Source: Frankiales bacterium
Lineage (GTDB): Bacteria; Actinomycetota; Actinomycetes; Mycobacteriales; SCTD01
NCBI GenBank assembly: GCA_025965475.1
Contig: JAOPWV010000116.1
Span: 1 to 48,090 of the forward strand
DNA: 48,090 bases
Reading direction: 5' to 3'
Part shown: positions 23,608 through 31,531 of the stretch, in pieces
Position numbering within the stretch: the stretch's first letter is position 1
Layout of the letters: the number at the start of each line of letters is the position of its first letter
Made by a program: the position numbers and the translations under genes
The notes under the pieces: model-generated
Told to the model about the DNA's origin: nothing
Database searches by the model: none
The model's input: only the letters and a program-made list of their open reading frames with translations

Positions 23608-24666
23608 CGACCTGTCCAGAACGCGGGCCAGGACCGGCGCGACGCACAGCATGACGACCAGCCGGAGCACCTGGACGGAGACGACGAACGTCGTGTCGGC
23701 GTGCGTCGTGGCCGCGGTCGCGAGTACGACGTAGAGGCCGCCGGGTGTGGTCGCGAGGTAGCCGTCGAGCGGCGACAGGCCGGTGAGCTCCGCGAGCAGC
23801 AGCCCGAGTGCGGCGCACACCGCGATGAGGCCGAGGATCAGAAGGAGCGCGGCGGGCAGTACCCGACCGGCTCGGCGCAGGCTGGACACCGTGAAGCGCA
23901 GCCCGATCTGCGCGCCGATCACGGCGAAGGCCAGGCTCTGCACCCAGGGCGGTACCGGCGACGCGAAGGGTGCGTGCCCCAGCGACAGGGCTCCCGCCAC
24001 GACCATCGGGCCCAGCAGCGGACCGGCAGGTAGCCGCGTGCCGCGCGCGAGGGCGAGGCCGACCGCGCAACAGATCGCGACGAAGGCCAAAGAGCTCAAC
24101 CCGCCGTAGTTCGCGGGAGCGCGGACAGCGGCTGCCGCGTGACCCGGAGGAAAGAGCAGGCCGGCCGTCAAAGGCGTGATGGCGACCACCAGGACGACCC
24201 GTAGGTACTGGATGACCGCCACCAGGCGCTCGTCGGCACCGAGTTGCCGGCTGATCGCTGTCAGGCCGGAGGCTCCTCCGGCGATCATGCTGAAGGACGC
24301 GGTGGCGCGGTCGACGTCCTTCCACCGCGACAGCAGCAGGCCGGACCCGACGCTCAACCCGAGGGTGCTGACCGCGACGACGAGGACGGGCCAGCAGTTC
24401 GCGGCGACCGTCTGCAGCGCCGTCGTCTGCACGTACGTGCCGACAGTGACGCCGATGACCGCCTGGCCGGCCGTGACCAGAGGGACCGGCGGGGCCGGCA
24501 CGTCGGCGCCCCCGAGGGAGAGGGCGGCGCCGGCCAGCAACGGCCCGAACAGTGCTGCCGTCGGAGCGTGCACGGCGAAGAGCAGGGCCGTCGCCACGGC
24601 AGCCAGACCCAGCAGGAGTACGACCCCGACCCACCGCGAGCACGAGCTGCCGGGCAGGGGATTCAT
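23572..24666 (-). CDS. AbrB-family membrane protein
   Basis: A 364-aa integral membrane protein, nearly all hydrophobic, with two related halves. The first has APTAALFGPLLAGA, GQAVIGVTVG and SMIAGGASGLTAISRQLGAD; the second has LPAGPLLGPMVVAGAL, FAVIGAQIGLRF and TPGGLYVVLATAATTHADT. This internal duplication is the hallmark of the AbrB family (often misnamed ammonia monooxygenase), suspected permeases of organic acids; the substrate is unknown. I chose the ATG at 24666; a TTG 33 nt upstream is possible. It is downstream of the ABC transporter on the same strand, separated by a strong hairpin, and shares its 3' end with the convergent CMD-like gene. Confidence 0.85.
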   Translation of the reverse strand: MNPLPGSSCSRWVGVVLLLGLAAVATALLFAVHAPTAALFGPLLAGAALSLGGADVPAPPVPLVTAGQAVIGVTVGTYVQTTALQTVAANCWPVLVVAVSTLGLSVGSGLLLSRWKDVDRATASFSMIAGGASGLTAISRQLGADERLVAVIQYLRVVLVVAITPLTAGLLFPPGHAAAAVRAPANYGGLSSLAFVAICCAVGLALARGTRLPAGPLLGPMVVAGALSLGHAPFASPVPPWVQSLAFAVIGAQIGLRFTVSSLRRAGRVLPAALLLILGLIAVCAALGLLLAELTGLSPLDGYLATTPGGLYVVLATAATTHADTTFVVSVQVLRLVVMLCVAPVLARVLDRSSGSRRPDAEQP

Positions 24667-24702
24667 CGCCGTGTCGTCCCTCCCGCGTCGGAGCAGCAAA
24701 CA

Positions 24703-24742
24703 GGCGGCGTGGACCAGGCATGTAGGCCCGGTCCACGCCGCC
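24703..24742 (-). terminator. hairpin between ABC binding-protein gene and AbrB gene
   Basis: Perfect 13-bp arms GGCGGCGTGGACC and GGTCCACGCCGCC with a 14-nt loop, 15 nt after the binding-protein stop. It would end or attenuate transcription before the AbrB gene. Confidence 0.75.
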
Positions 24743-24756
24743 CGGGAGCAACCAGG

Positions 24757-25830
24757 TCAGCCGCCGGCGCTCGCCTTGGTGGCGAAGTCGTTGGTGTAGG
24801 TCTTGGTCAGATCGACGGTCTTGCCCTTCATCGAGGGAACGTACTTGGTCTCGATGTCGAGGACGGTCTGGGCGCCCGAGGCGGGCATGAGGCCGTCCGT
24901 GCTGAAACTGGCCTTCTGCCCCTCGAGAGCGGCGATGTAGGCGGCCTTGTCGCCGGCGTAGTAGTCCGCCGGGACCTGGTCCGTGATCTCCGCCGCGGTG
25001 TGCGACGACATCCACTTCAGCGTCTTGACGTAGGCGTTCACCAGGCGCTGTACGACGTCCTGGTGGCTGCTGACGTAGGTCGGGTTCATGAACAGGCAGA
25101 TGAACGGGTACTCACCGCCGAGCGCGGCCTTCGTGCTCTCCGGTGTGCGCAGGTCCACGAGGACCTTGCCGACGCCCTTCTTGACGACCGTGGAGATCGT
25201 CGGCTCGGTGGTCATGCCCGCGGCGATGCGGTTCTGCTGCATGCCCGCGACGAAGGTGTTGCCCGCGCCGACCGGCACGAAGTGGACCTTGTCCGGCGCG
25301 ATGCCGACCTTGCCGAGGATGGCCGTGCTCAGCGTCTGAGTACCGGAGCCGAGCTCGGTGACGCCCATGTTCGCGCCCGTGAGGTCGGAGGCGCTGTGGA
25401 TCTTGGCGGCGGCCCGGTTGTTCACCATCAGCGCCTCGCCGGGGGCGACCTGCAGCTGGACCACGGACACCAGCTGCTTGCCCTGGGCCTGGATCTCCTG
25501 GGTGTGGTTGTAGGAGCCCGAACCCGCGTCGACGTTGCCGGTGAGCACCTGCGCCTCGGAGGACTGGCCCGAGGCCTCGTCGATCAGCGTGACGTTGAGG
25601 TTCTGCTCCTTGAAGTAGCCCAGCGCCTCGGTGAGCTTGTTCGGCAGGTAGATCTGCTTGCTGATCCCGCCGACCATGATCTTGAGGTCCGTCGGGGCCG
25701 CTGCCGCGGCGCTGCCGCCGGTGCTCCCCGCAGCGGACGGGGCGCTCACCGCGGTCCCGCCGCTGCTGGAGCCACACGCCGCGGCGAGGGCGGCGGTCGC
25801 CAGGCCGATGCTGATCTTGGCTTTGTTCAT
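24757..25830 (-). CDS. ABC substrate-binding lipoprotein (NMT1/SsuA-like)
   Basis: A 357-aa lipoprotein with lipobox LAAAC (Cys19) and an Ala/Ser/Gly linker to about residue 45. It has the NMT1/SsuA/ThiY-type binding fold: GGISKQIYLPNKLTEALGYFKEQNL, then LTGNVDAGSGSYNHTQEIQAQGK and a GANMGVTELGSGT segment. Related proteins bind aliphatic sulfonates, nitrate, hydroxymethylpyrimidine or aromatic acids. No sulfur-assimilation or thiamine gene is nearby, and the neighbouring CitA/CitB-type system favours an organic acid; this is inference. It is the third gene of the operon after ATPase and permease. Confidence 0.87.
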   Translation of the reverse strand: MNKAKISIGLATAALAAACGSSSGGTAVSAPSAAGSTGGSAAAAAPTDLKIMVGGISKQIYLPNKLTEALGYFKEQNLNVTLIDEASGQSSEAQVLTGNVDAGSGSYNHTQEIQAQGKQLVSVVQLQVAPGEALMVNNRAAAKIHSASDLTGANMGVTELGSGTQTLSTAILGKVGIAPDKVHFVPVGAGNTFVAGMQQNRIAAGMTTEPTISTVVKKGVGKVLVDLRTPESTKAALGGEYPFICLFMNPTYVSSHQDVVQRLVNAYVKTLKWMSSHTAAEITDQVPADYYAGDKAAYIAALEGQKASFSTDGLMPASGAQTVLDIETKYVPSMKGKTVDLTKTYTNDFATKASAGG

Positions 25831-25846
25831 CTGTGTGTGGCTCCTC

Positions 25847-26722
25847 TTAGATGGTGATGTCGCTGACGGGGGTGGGCCGCCACCGGATGAGGCGGTTTTC
25901 GAGCCTGGTGACGAGTGCCTCGGCGATCAGCGCGACGACGGCCAGCAGGACCATCGCGGCGAAGACGCCATTGGCGTTGAACGACTGGGTCGCGACCTGG
26001 ATGAGCGAGCCCATCCCTTCGGTCGAGCCCAGGAACTCCCCGACCACCGCACCCACGAGTGCGAAGCCGAAGCTGGTGTGCAGGCTGGCGAGAATCCAGG
26101 ACAGCGCCGACGGGATGATCACCTCGCGGGTGACCCGCTGCTGGCCGGCGCCGAGGATCCGCGCGTTGGAGATGAGGTTCTGGTCGACTTCGCGCACGCC
26201 CTGGAAGGCGTTGAAGAAGACGACGAAGAACACGAGGACGAACGCCAGCGCGACCTTGGACGTCATGCCCAGCCCGAACGCGATCGTGAAGATCGCGCCG
26301 AGGACGACGCGCGGGATCGAGTTGAACGCCTTGATGTAGGGCGAGAAGACGTCGGCGAGCAGCCGGTTCGTGCCGAGGATGACGCCGCAGATCACGCCTC
26401 CGATGACACCGGCGAGGAAGCCGAGGACGGTCTCCTCGAGGGTCACGACGACCTGCTTCCACAGCGGCCCCTGCGACGTGCCGTCCCGCTGCCACGTCCA
26501 GAGCTGCTTGGCGATGCCGCTCGGCTGGCCGTAGAAGAACGGGTCGATGAACTTGGTCCGCGCCCCCCACTCCCAGCCGCCGACGATGATGACCGCCAGG
26601 GCGATCCGCAGCGCGTTGACGACCAGCTGACGGCGCCGGTACTTCTGCTTGGGCGTCAGCGCGGTCCTCCGTGTGGCTGTCACGCGGGGCGTGGCCTCAA
26701 CCAGCGAGCTTGGAGCGCTCAT
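25847..26722 (-). CDS. ABC transporter permease (SsuC/TauC-like)
   Basis: A 291-aa BPD-type permease: a hydrophilic basic N-terminus, a first membrane segment (LRIALAVIIVGGWEW), and about six in total. The EAA-like loop is SNARILGAGQQRVTREVIIPSALSW in shortened form (ARILGAGQQR, then VIIPSALSW). The ATG at 26722 lies inside the 3' end of the ATPase reading frame; the two frames overlap by 26 nt. That overlap only makes sense if the ATPase frame once ran to 26697, beyond the amber codon now present. Confidence 0.9.
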   Translation of the reverse strand: MSAPSSLVEATPRVTATRRTALTPKQKYRRRQLVVNALRIALAVIIVGGWEWGARTKFIDPFFYGQPSGIAKQLWTWQRDGTSQGPLWKQVVVTLEETVLGFLAGVIGGVICGVILGTNRLLADVFSPYIKAFNSIPRVVLGAIFTIAFGLGMTSKVALAFVLVFFVVFFNAFQGVREVDQNLISNARILGAGQQRVTREVIIPSALSWILASLHTSFGFALVGAVVGEFLGSTEGMGSLIQVATQSFNANGVFAAMVLLAVVALIAEALVTRLENRLIRWRPTPVSDITI

Positions 26723-27509
26723 AGCTGACCAGCACCTCCTCTCGGAGGTCGTTCCAGATGGTTTCGTAGTACTCGACGAATTCCGGCAGGAAACGAATCT
26801 CGGAGACATTCCGGGGTCGCGGGAGATCGATCTTGTAATTGCTCTTCACGCTGGCCGGACCGGAGGTCAGGACTAAGACCCGGTCGTCCAGTGCGATGGC
26901 CTCCTAGAGGTCGTTGGTGACGAAGACGACCGCAGTAGAGGTCTGCGACCACAAGTTGATCTGCTCGTTCTCCATGAGCACCCTGGTCTTCACGTCCAGC
27001 GCGCTGAACGGCTCGTCCATGAGCAGGATGCGCGGCTGGTTGATGAGGCTGGCCGCGAGCGACACCCGCTTGCGCATGCCGCCGGAGAGCTGGTGCGGGT
27101 AGCGGTCCTCGAAGCCGGAGAGCCCGACGCGGGCGATCCACTCCCGGGCCATCTCCTTGGCCTCGCGGACGTTGTGCCCCTGGTAGCGCGGGCCCGCGGC
27201 GACGTTGTCCAGCACGGTCTTCCAGGGGAAGACCGCGTCGCTCTGGAAGACGTAGCCGATGCCCTGGCCGATGCCGTCGACGGGCTTGCCGGAGACCTCG
27301 ACGGTTCCTTCGCTCGGGCGGGTCAGGCCGGAGATCAGGCCGAGCGTCGTGGACTTGCCGCAGCCGGTCGGCCCGACCACCGTGCAGAACTCACCGGGCG
27401 CGATGTCCATCGTGACGTGCTCGATCGCGGTGTAGACGCCGCCCTTGGGGGTGGCGAACCGTTTGGTCACGTCGTTGAGCCGAATGATCGGCGTCTCGTT
27501 GGGGGGCAT
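26697..27509 (-). pseudogene. SsuB/NrtD-like ABC ATPase interrupted by an in-frame amber codon
   Basis: The frame encodes an ABC ATPase: Walker A GPTGCGKST, Q-loop VFQSDAVFPW, signature LSGGMRKRVS, Walker B RILLMDEP, D-loop SALD and the H-loop region VFVTNDL. Codon 202 (26904-26906) is TAG. Downstream the same frame stays open for 68 more codons: EAIALDDRVLVLTSGP and LPRPR follow exactly as in SsuB/NrtD homologues, ending at TGA 26697-26699 inside the permease start. The change looks like GAG to TAG. Asn in place of the usual H-loop His is also known in nitrate-type ATPases. The product is either a truncated 201-aa ATPase, a readthrough protein, or a sequencing artefact; loss of the C-terminal strand after the H-loop probably abolishes function. 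Confidence 0.8.
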
Positions 27510-27728
27510 GTGTCAATCCCTTGCCTCGGAAAAGTGGGCGGCGGCCGATGTGAGCGGCGCCACAGAGGCAAGGTAGAAGCGCGGATGAAACGCGTATACA
27601 TTCTGCGCGCAAGAGTGTGTTATTCGCGTTGTTGCACATTGTGCTCATTGTGCTCAGCGCCGCACAGGTGACGCTCAGACAGTGGACCAGGTGGATCCGG
27701 CCGACCCGGATCGGAGGGGGAGGCACGG
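27510..27728. promoter_or_regulatory. divergent control region, ABC operon / two-component system
   Basis: This 219-bp region is AT-richer than its surroundings. It holds the palindrome GCACA-T-TGTGC (27634-27644) and a tandem 9-bp repeat ATTGTGCTC (27638-27646, 27647-27655). On the minus strand TATACG (27593-27598) is a possible -10 box with a poor -35. The repeats would then lie roughly 50-65 bp upstream of the start point, where an activator such as the adjacent CitB-type regulator would bind. Confidence 0.5.
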
Positions 27729-29321
27729 ATGCGACGGAGCCGCCGCCTCTCCACGCAGATCCTGTTCAGCCAGCTGGCGATCCTCCTGGTCGCGTCCGTC
27801 GCGGGTCTGCTGCTGTTTGTGCAGGCTGCGCGACGCGCCGAGGACCAGCAGTACGAGCAGCGCGCGCTCGCGATCGCACAGGCGACGGCGGCGATGCCCG
27901 GCATCGTGGCCGGCTTGGTTCACGGGGACCGCGGCCACGACATCGCGTCGTTGGCCGAGCTGGTGCGGGCCCGTACCCATGCGGCGTACGTCGTCGTGAT
28001 CGATCGCGATGGCGTGCGGCACTCCCACCCGGACCCCAGCCTCATCGGCATACGCGTCATCGAGCCGGTGGTCGCGCTCGACGGCCGGTCGCACACGGGC
28101 GTCGACAACGGCCATCTGGGCCGGTCGGCGAACGGCAAGGCGCCGGTCGTGGCTGCGGACGGCAGCGTGGTCGGGGAGGTGTCCGCCGGCATCCTCGAGA
28201 GCCAGGTCTCGGCGTCCAAGGCGCACGAGCTCATGCAGCTGGCGCTGTACGCGGTGGTGGCGCTCTCGACGGGGGTGCTGGCCTCGTTGCTGCTGACCCG
28301 GCGCCTGAAGCGGCAGACCTTCGGGTTGGAGCTGCAGCACATCGCCGAGCTGCTGCAGGAACGGGAGGCGATGCTCCACGGCATCCGGGAGGGCGTGGTG
28401 ACCCTCGATCCGCAGGGCCGGGTGTCGCTGGTGAACGACGAGGCCCGACGTCTGCTCGGTCTCGGCTTCCGCCCGCCCGGCTACCGGCTCGACGAGGTCG
28501 TGCCCGCGGGACGTCTGCACGATCTGCTGACCGGAGACGTCGCCGCGGACGACGACGAGGTCGTGCTGACCGACGAGTTCTGTCTGAAGGTCAACCGGAT
28601 GCCGGTCCGCCTCCAGGGTCGCGACCTGGGCGCGGTCGTGACGGTCCGCGACCGCACCGAGTACGTCGGCCTGCTCCGCGAGCTCGACAGCGTGGGCACG
28701 CTGACCGAAGCGCTGCGTGGCCAGCAGCACGAGCATGCCAACCGGATGCACACCGTCGCCGGGTTGCTGGAGCTGGGCCGCCCCACGGCGGCGGCGGACT
28801 ACCTGGAGGAGATCTCCGGCCACGCCGCGGGCCTGGCCGAGGAACTCCGGGACCGGGTCGGCAACATGACCATCGTGGCGCTGCTGCTGGGCAAGGTCAC
28901 CATCGCCCGCGAGCGGGGCGTCACGCTGATCGTGCAGGCGGACGCGCCGATCGACGACGCGGCCGTGGACCAGCGGGTGATCGTCACGGTGCTCGGCAAC
29001 CTCATCGACAACGCCCTCGACGCCGTGTCCGGACAGCACGACGCGAGGATCGAGGTCCGCTTCGAACTCGACGCCGGACGCGCCTTCATCGTGCAGGTCG
29101 CGGACAACGGCCCCGGCATCCCGGAGGAGGACCGGGCCCGGGTGTTCGTCGACGGCTACAGCACCAGGCCCAGCCGGACCGGTTTCCACCGCGGTCTGGG
29201 TCTCGCACTGGTCCACCGGCTGGTGACGAAGGCCGGTGGACGGGTGAGTCTCGATGTCCAGGAGGAGACCGTCTTCACGGTGTCGTTGCCGGTACGCCGG
29301 CGGAGCAGGAGCGAAGGGTGA
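27729..29321 (+). CDS. sensor histidine kinase (CitA/DcuS family)
   Basis: A 530-aa kinase. TM1 lies at about residues 12-32, an extracytoplasmic PAS-like sensor at about 35-165, and TM2 at about 171-190. A cytoplasmic PAS follows (IREGVVTLDPQGRVSLVNDEA), then the phosphoacceptor region QQHEHANRMH, with His334 the likely site (family HExxNRLH). The ATP domain has NLIDNALDAV, DNGPGIPEEDRARVF and GLGLALVHRL. This family senses external di- and tricarboxylates such as citrate, malate and fumarate. It is the first gene of a GTGA-overlapping pair with its regulator and diverges from the ABC transporter operon. The ligand itself is not known. Confidence 0.93.
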   Translation: MRRSRRLSTQILFSQLAILLVASVAGLLLFVQAARRAEDQQYEQRALAIAQATAAMPGIVAGLVHGDRGHDIASLAELVRARTHAAYVVVIDRDGVRHSHPDPSLIGIRVIEPVVALDGRSHTGVDNGHLGRSANGKAPVVAADGSVVGEVSAGILESQVSASKAHELMQLALYAVVALSTGVLASLLLTRRLKRQTFGLELQHIAELLQEREAMLHGIREGVVTLDPQGRVSLVNDEARRLLGLGFRPPGYRLDEVVPAGRLHDLLTGDVAADDDEVVLTDEFCLKVNRMPVRLQGRDLGAVVTVRDRTEYVGLLRELDSVGTLTEALRGQQHEHANRMHTVAGLLELGRPTAAADYLEEISGHAAGLAEELRDRVGNMTIVALLLGKVTIARERGVTLIVQADAPIDDAAVDQRVIVTVLGNLIDNALDAVSGQHDARIEVRFELDAGRAFIVQVADNGPGIPEEDRARVFVDGYSTRPSRTGFHRGLGLALVHRLVTKAGGRVSLDVQEETVFTVSLPVRRRSRSEG

Positions 29322-29995
29322 TCACGACACTCGTTGTCGACGACGACCCGCGGGTCGCAGCCATCCACGCGGAGTTCGTCAGCAAGGTCGAGGGGTTCAC
29401 CGTGGTCGGGATGGCGTACTCGGCGGCGGAGGCGTACGACGCCGTCCTCGCCGCGCAGCCCGACCTGCTCCTACTCGACCTCTACCTCCCGGACGAACAC
29501 GGTCTCGCGCTGCTGGGGCGCCTGCGCGAACTCGACGGACCGCACCCGGACGCGATCATCATCACGGCCTCCCGCGACGTGGAGAGCCTGCGCGGTGCCA
29601 TGCAGCGCGGGGCGGTCCACTACGTCGTCAAGCCGTTCCGGTTCGCGCAGCTGGCCGAACGACTCGCGGGCTACCGCACCGTCCGCGAGAGCCTGACCGG
29701 CATGCGTGAGACGTCGCAGGCCGAGATCGACAAGGTCTACGAGCTGCTGCACCTGTCGACTCCCGCGCTTCCGCCCCGCGGAGCCAACGTCCCGACCATG
29801 ACCCGGATCCTGGAGGCGGTGCAGGCCGCCGAGCAGAGCCCGACGGCGGCTGACATCTCGCGGGACGTGGGCGTCAGCCGGCCCACGGCGCAGCGCTATC
29901 TCGCGCAGCTGGTCGCGATGGGGCTGCTGGACCTGGAGCTGCAGTACGGCGCTGCCGGCCGGCCGTCACACCGGTACCGCGCGCGGTCCCGGTAG
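29318..29995 (+). CDS. CitB/DcuR-family response regulator
   Basis: A 225-aa regulator. The receiver domain has the acidic pair VVDDD near the start, phosphoacceptor Asp54 in LLLDLYLPDEHG, Thr83 (IITAS) and Lys105 (VVKPF). The C-terminal helix-turn-helix is SPTAADISRDVGVSRPTAQRYLAQL as in CitB/DctR proteins, cut here to ADISRDVGVSRPTAQRYLA. GTG at 29318 overlaps the kinase stop (GTGA), with AGGAGCGAAGG upstream. It probably activates the divergent ABC operon through the repeats at 27634-27655; this is inferred from position. Confidence 0.93.
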   Translation: MITTLVVDDDPRVAAIHAEFVSKVEGFTVVGMAYSAAEAYDAVLAAQPDLLLLDLYLPDEHGLALLGRLRELDGPHPDAIIITASRDVESLRGAMQRGAVHYVVKPFRFAQLAERLAGYRTVRESLTGMRETSQAEIDKVYELLHLSTPALPPRGANVPTMTRILEAVQAAEQSPTAADISRDVGVSRPTAQRYLAQLVAMGLLDLELQYGAAGRPSHRYRARSR

Positions 29996-29998
29996 GCG

Positions 29999-30316
29999 TC
30001 AGGCGGCGACGAAACGGTGGCAGGACGGGCATTGTCGGTTCGCCGGCAGTTCCCGCCAGTCGCCGGCGAGCCGCAGGCCCGCTGCGAGCCGTGCGCCGCA
30101 GACCGGGCGGATCAGTACGGAGACCCGGGCCGGCGTCGAGCGGACGACAGGCAGCGCATGGGCCAGGCTCACGTCGGTGACGTCGCAGCCGGCCCGGAAG
30201 GTCGCCACGGAGGCGACGCCGAGGCTGCTGGCCGGGACCACGGTCAGGTCCGGAACGGGAGCCGGGGTGACCGGCTCGCGCCACAGTCCGAACCTCCGGC
30301 GTGCGCGGTTGAACAC
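29999..30316 (-). CDS. small Cys-containing hypothetical protein
   Basis: A 105-aa protein starting at GTG 30316 with a strong GAGGAG 5 nt upstream. It has five Cys: one mid-protein, one in RPVCGARL, and two in the C-terminal CPSCHRF, which looks like half a zinc ribbon. There is no signal peptide or membrane segment. It converges tail-to-tail with the response regulator, with a 3-nt gap. I do not recognise a family. Support rests on the ribosome-binding site, compact fit between neighbours and the CxxCH ending. Confidence 0.55.
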   Translation of the reverse strand: MFNRARRRFGLWREPVTPAPVPDLTVVPASSLGVASVATFRAGCDVTDVSLAHALPVVRSTPARVSVLIRPVCGARLAAGLRLAGDWRELPANRQCPSCHRFVAA

Positions 30317-30421
30317 GGGACTCCTCACGTACCTCGGCCGTGGCCTCGTGCCTCCCCACGCCACCACCGAGTGTAGGCGCGCGAAACGGGCGAAAGAGGT
30401 ACGGACCGTTACGGCGCTGTG

Positions 30422-31531
30422 TCAGCCGCTGCGGGAGGCAGCCCGCGTGTTGGCCTGGTCGAAGGCCACCGCGATGATGATGAGGGCGCCGATGGCGATC
30501 TGCAGGTAGAAGGCGTTGATGGCCAGCAGGTTGCCGCCGTTGTTGAGCACACCCATGATCAGGGCGCCGGTGAGGGCGCCGAGCGCGCTGCCTTTGGCCC
30601 CGAACAGGCTGGCCCCGCCGATCACGCAGGCAGCGATCGCGTTGAGCTCGAAACCGGTGCCCGCCGTCGGGATGCCGGCGCCGAGACGGGAGGTCAGCAG
30701 CACCCCACCGAATCCGGCGAGCAGGCCGGAGATGGCGTAGACGGCGATGGTGACCGTACGGACCGGCACACCGGCCAGGCGCGCGGACTCCGGGTTGGAG
30801 CCGACCGCGTAGACGTAGCGGCCGAACACCGTGCGGGTCAGCAGGAAGTGCACGATCGCGGCGATGACTGCCGCGATGATGAGCAGGTTGGGGATGCCGA
30901 GGACCGTCCCGTTCGCGATCGTCTGGAAGCTGCCGGGCAGGCCCTGGATGGTCTTGGCGTCGGTGATGACCAGCACGACGCCCCGCGCGATGCCGAGCAT
31001 GCCCAGTGTGGCGATGAATGGTGGCAGCTTGAGCTGCGTCACCAGCAAACCGTTGGCGATGCCGAGCACGGCGCCCAGGGCCGCTCCGGCGAGGATCGCC
31101 ACAGGGATCGGCATGCCGCCGACGAGGAGCTGCGCGGTGACCGCGCCGGACAGCCCGAGCACGGACCCGACGGACAGGTCGATGCCTGCTGTGAGGATGA
31201 CGAGAAGCTGGCCCACGGCGATGATCGCGAAGATCGCCACCTGCCGGGCCAGGTTGGACAGATTGCCCTGGGTGAGGAAGTCGTTGCTGAGCAGGGTGAG
31301 AGCGCCGACGGCGACGAGCAGGACGACGAGACCGCCGCTCTCGCGTCCGGCGATGTCACCGACCGTCAGTACGCGCCGCCCGCTCGGGGGTGCGACCCTG
31401 ACGACGTGCTCCGACGCAAGCGGTGTCCCCAGCCGGTTGTCCGGATGCTCGAGCTCGCCCTCCGGGGTGGTCACGGGGGCGTTCGTGATCGTGGTCGTCT
31501 CGATCGGCTCGCGCCACAACAACTTAGGCAT
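30422..31531 (-). CDS. sugar ABC permease (RbsC/CUT2 type)
   Basis: A 369-aa CUT2 permease. A long hydrophilic N-terminal extension of about 65 residues precedes eight to ten membrane segments. Typical motifs: ILTAGIDLSVGSVLGLSG, FIATLGMLGIARG, GSNPESARLAGVPV, and AACVIGGASLFGAKGS. It forms the channel of a ribose/fructose/xylose-type importer. The ATG lies 8 nt inside the end of the ATPase gene. I use no gene symbol because the transported sugar is not settled. Confidence 0.92.
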   Translation of the reverse strand: MPKLLWREPIETTTITNAPVTTPEGELEHPDNRLGTPLASEHVVRVAPPSGRRVLTVGDIAGRESGGLVVLLVAVGALTLLSNDFLTQGNLSNLARQVAIFAIIAVGQLLVILTAGIDLSVGSVLGLSGAVTAQLLVGGMPIPVAILAGAALGAVLGIANGLLVTQLKLPPFIATLGMLGIARGVVLVITDAKTIQGLPGSFQTIANGTVLGIPNLLIIAAVIAAIVHFLLTRTVFGRYVYAVGSNPESARLAGVPVRTVTIAVYAISGLLAGFGGVLLTSRLGAGIPTAGTGFELNAIAACVIGGASLFGAKGSALGALTGALIMGVLNNGGNLLAINAFYLQIAIGALIIIAVAFDQANTRAASRSG

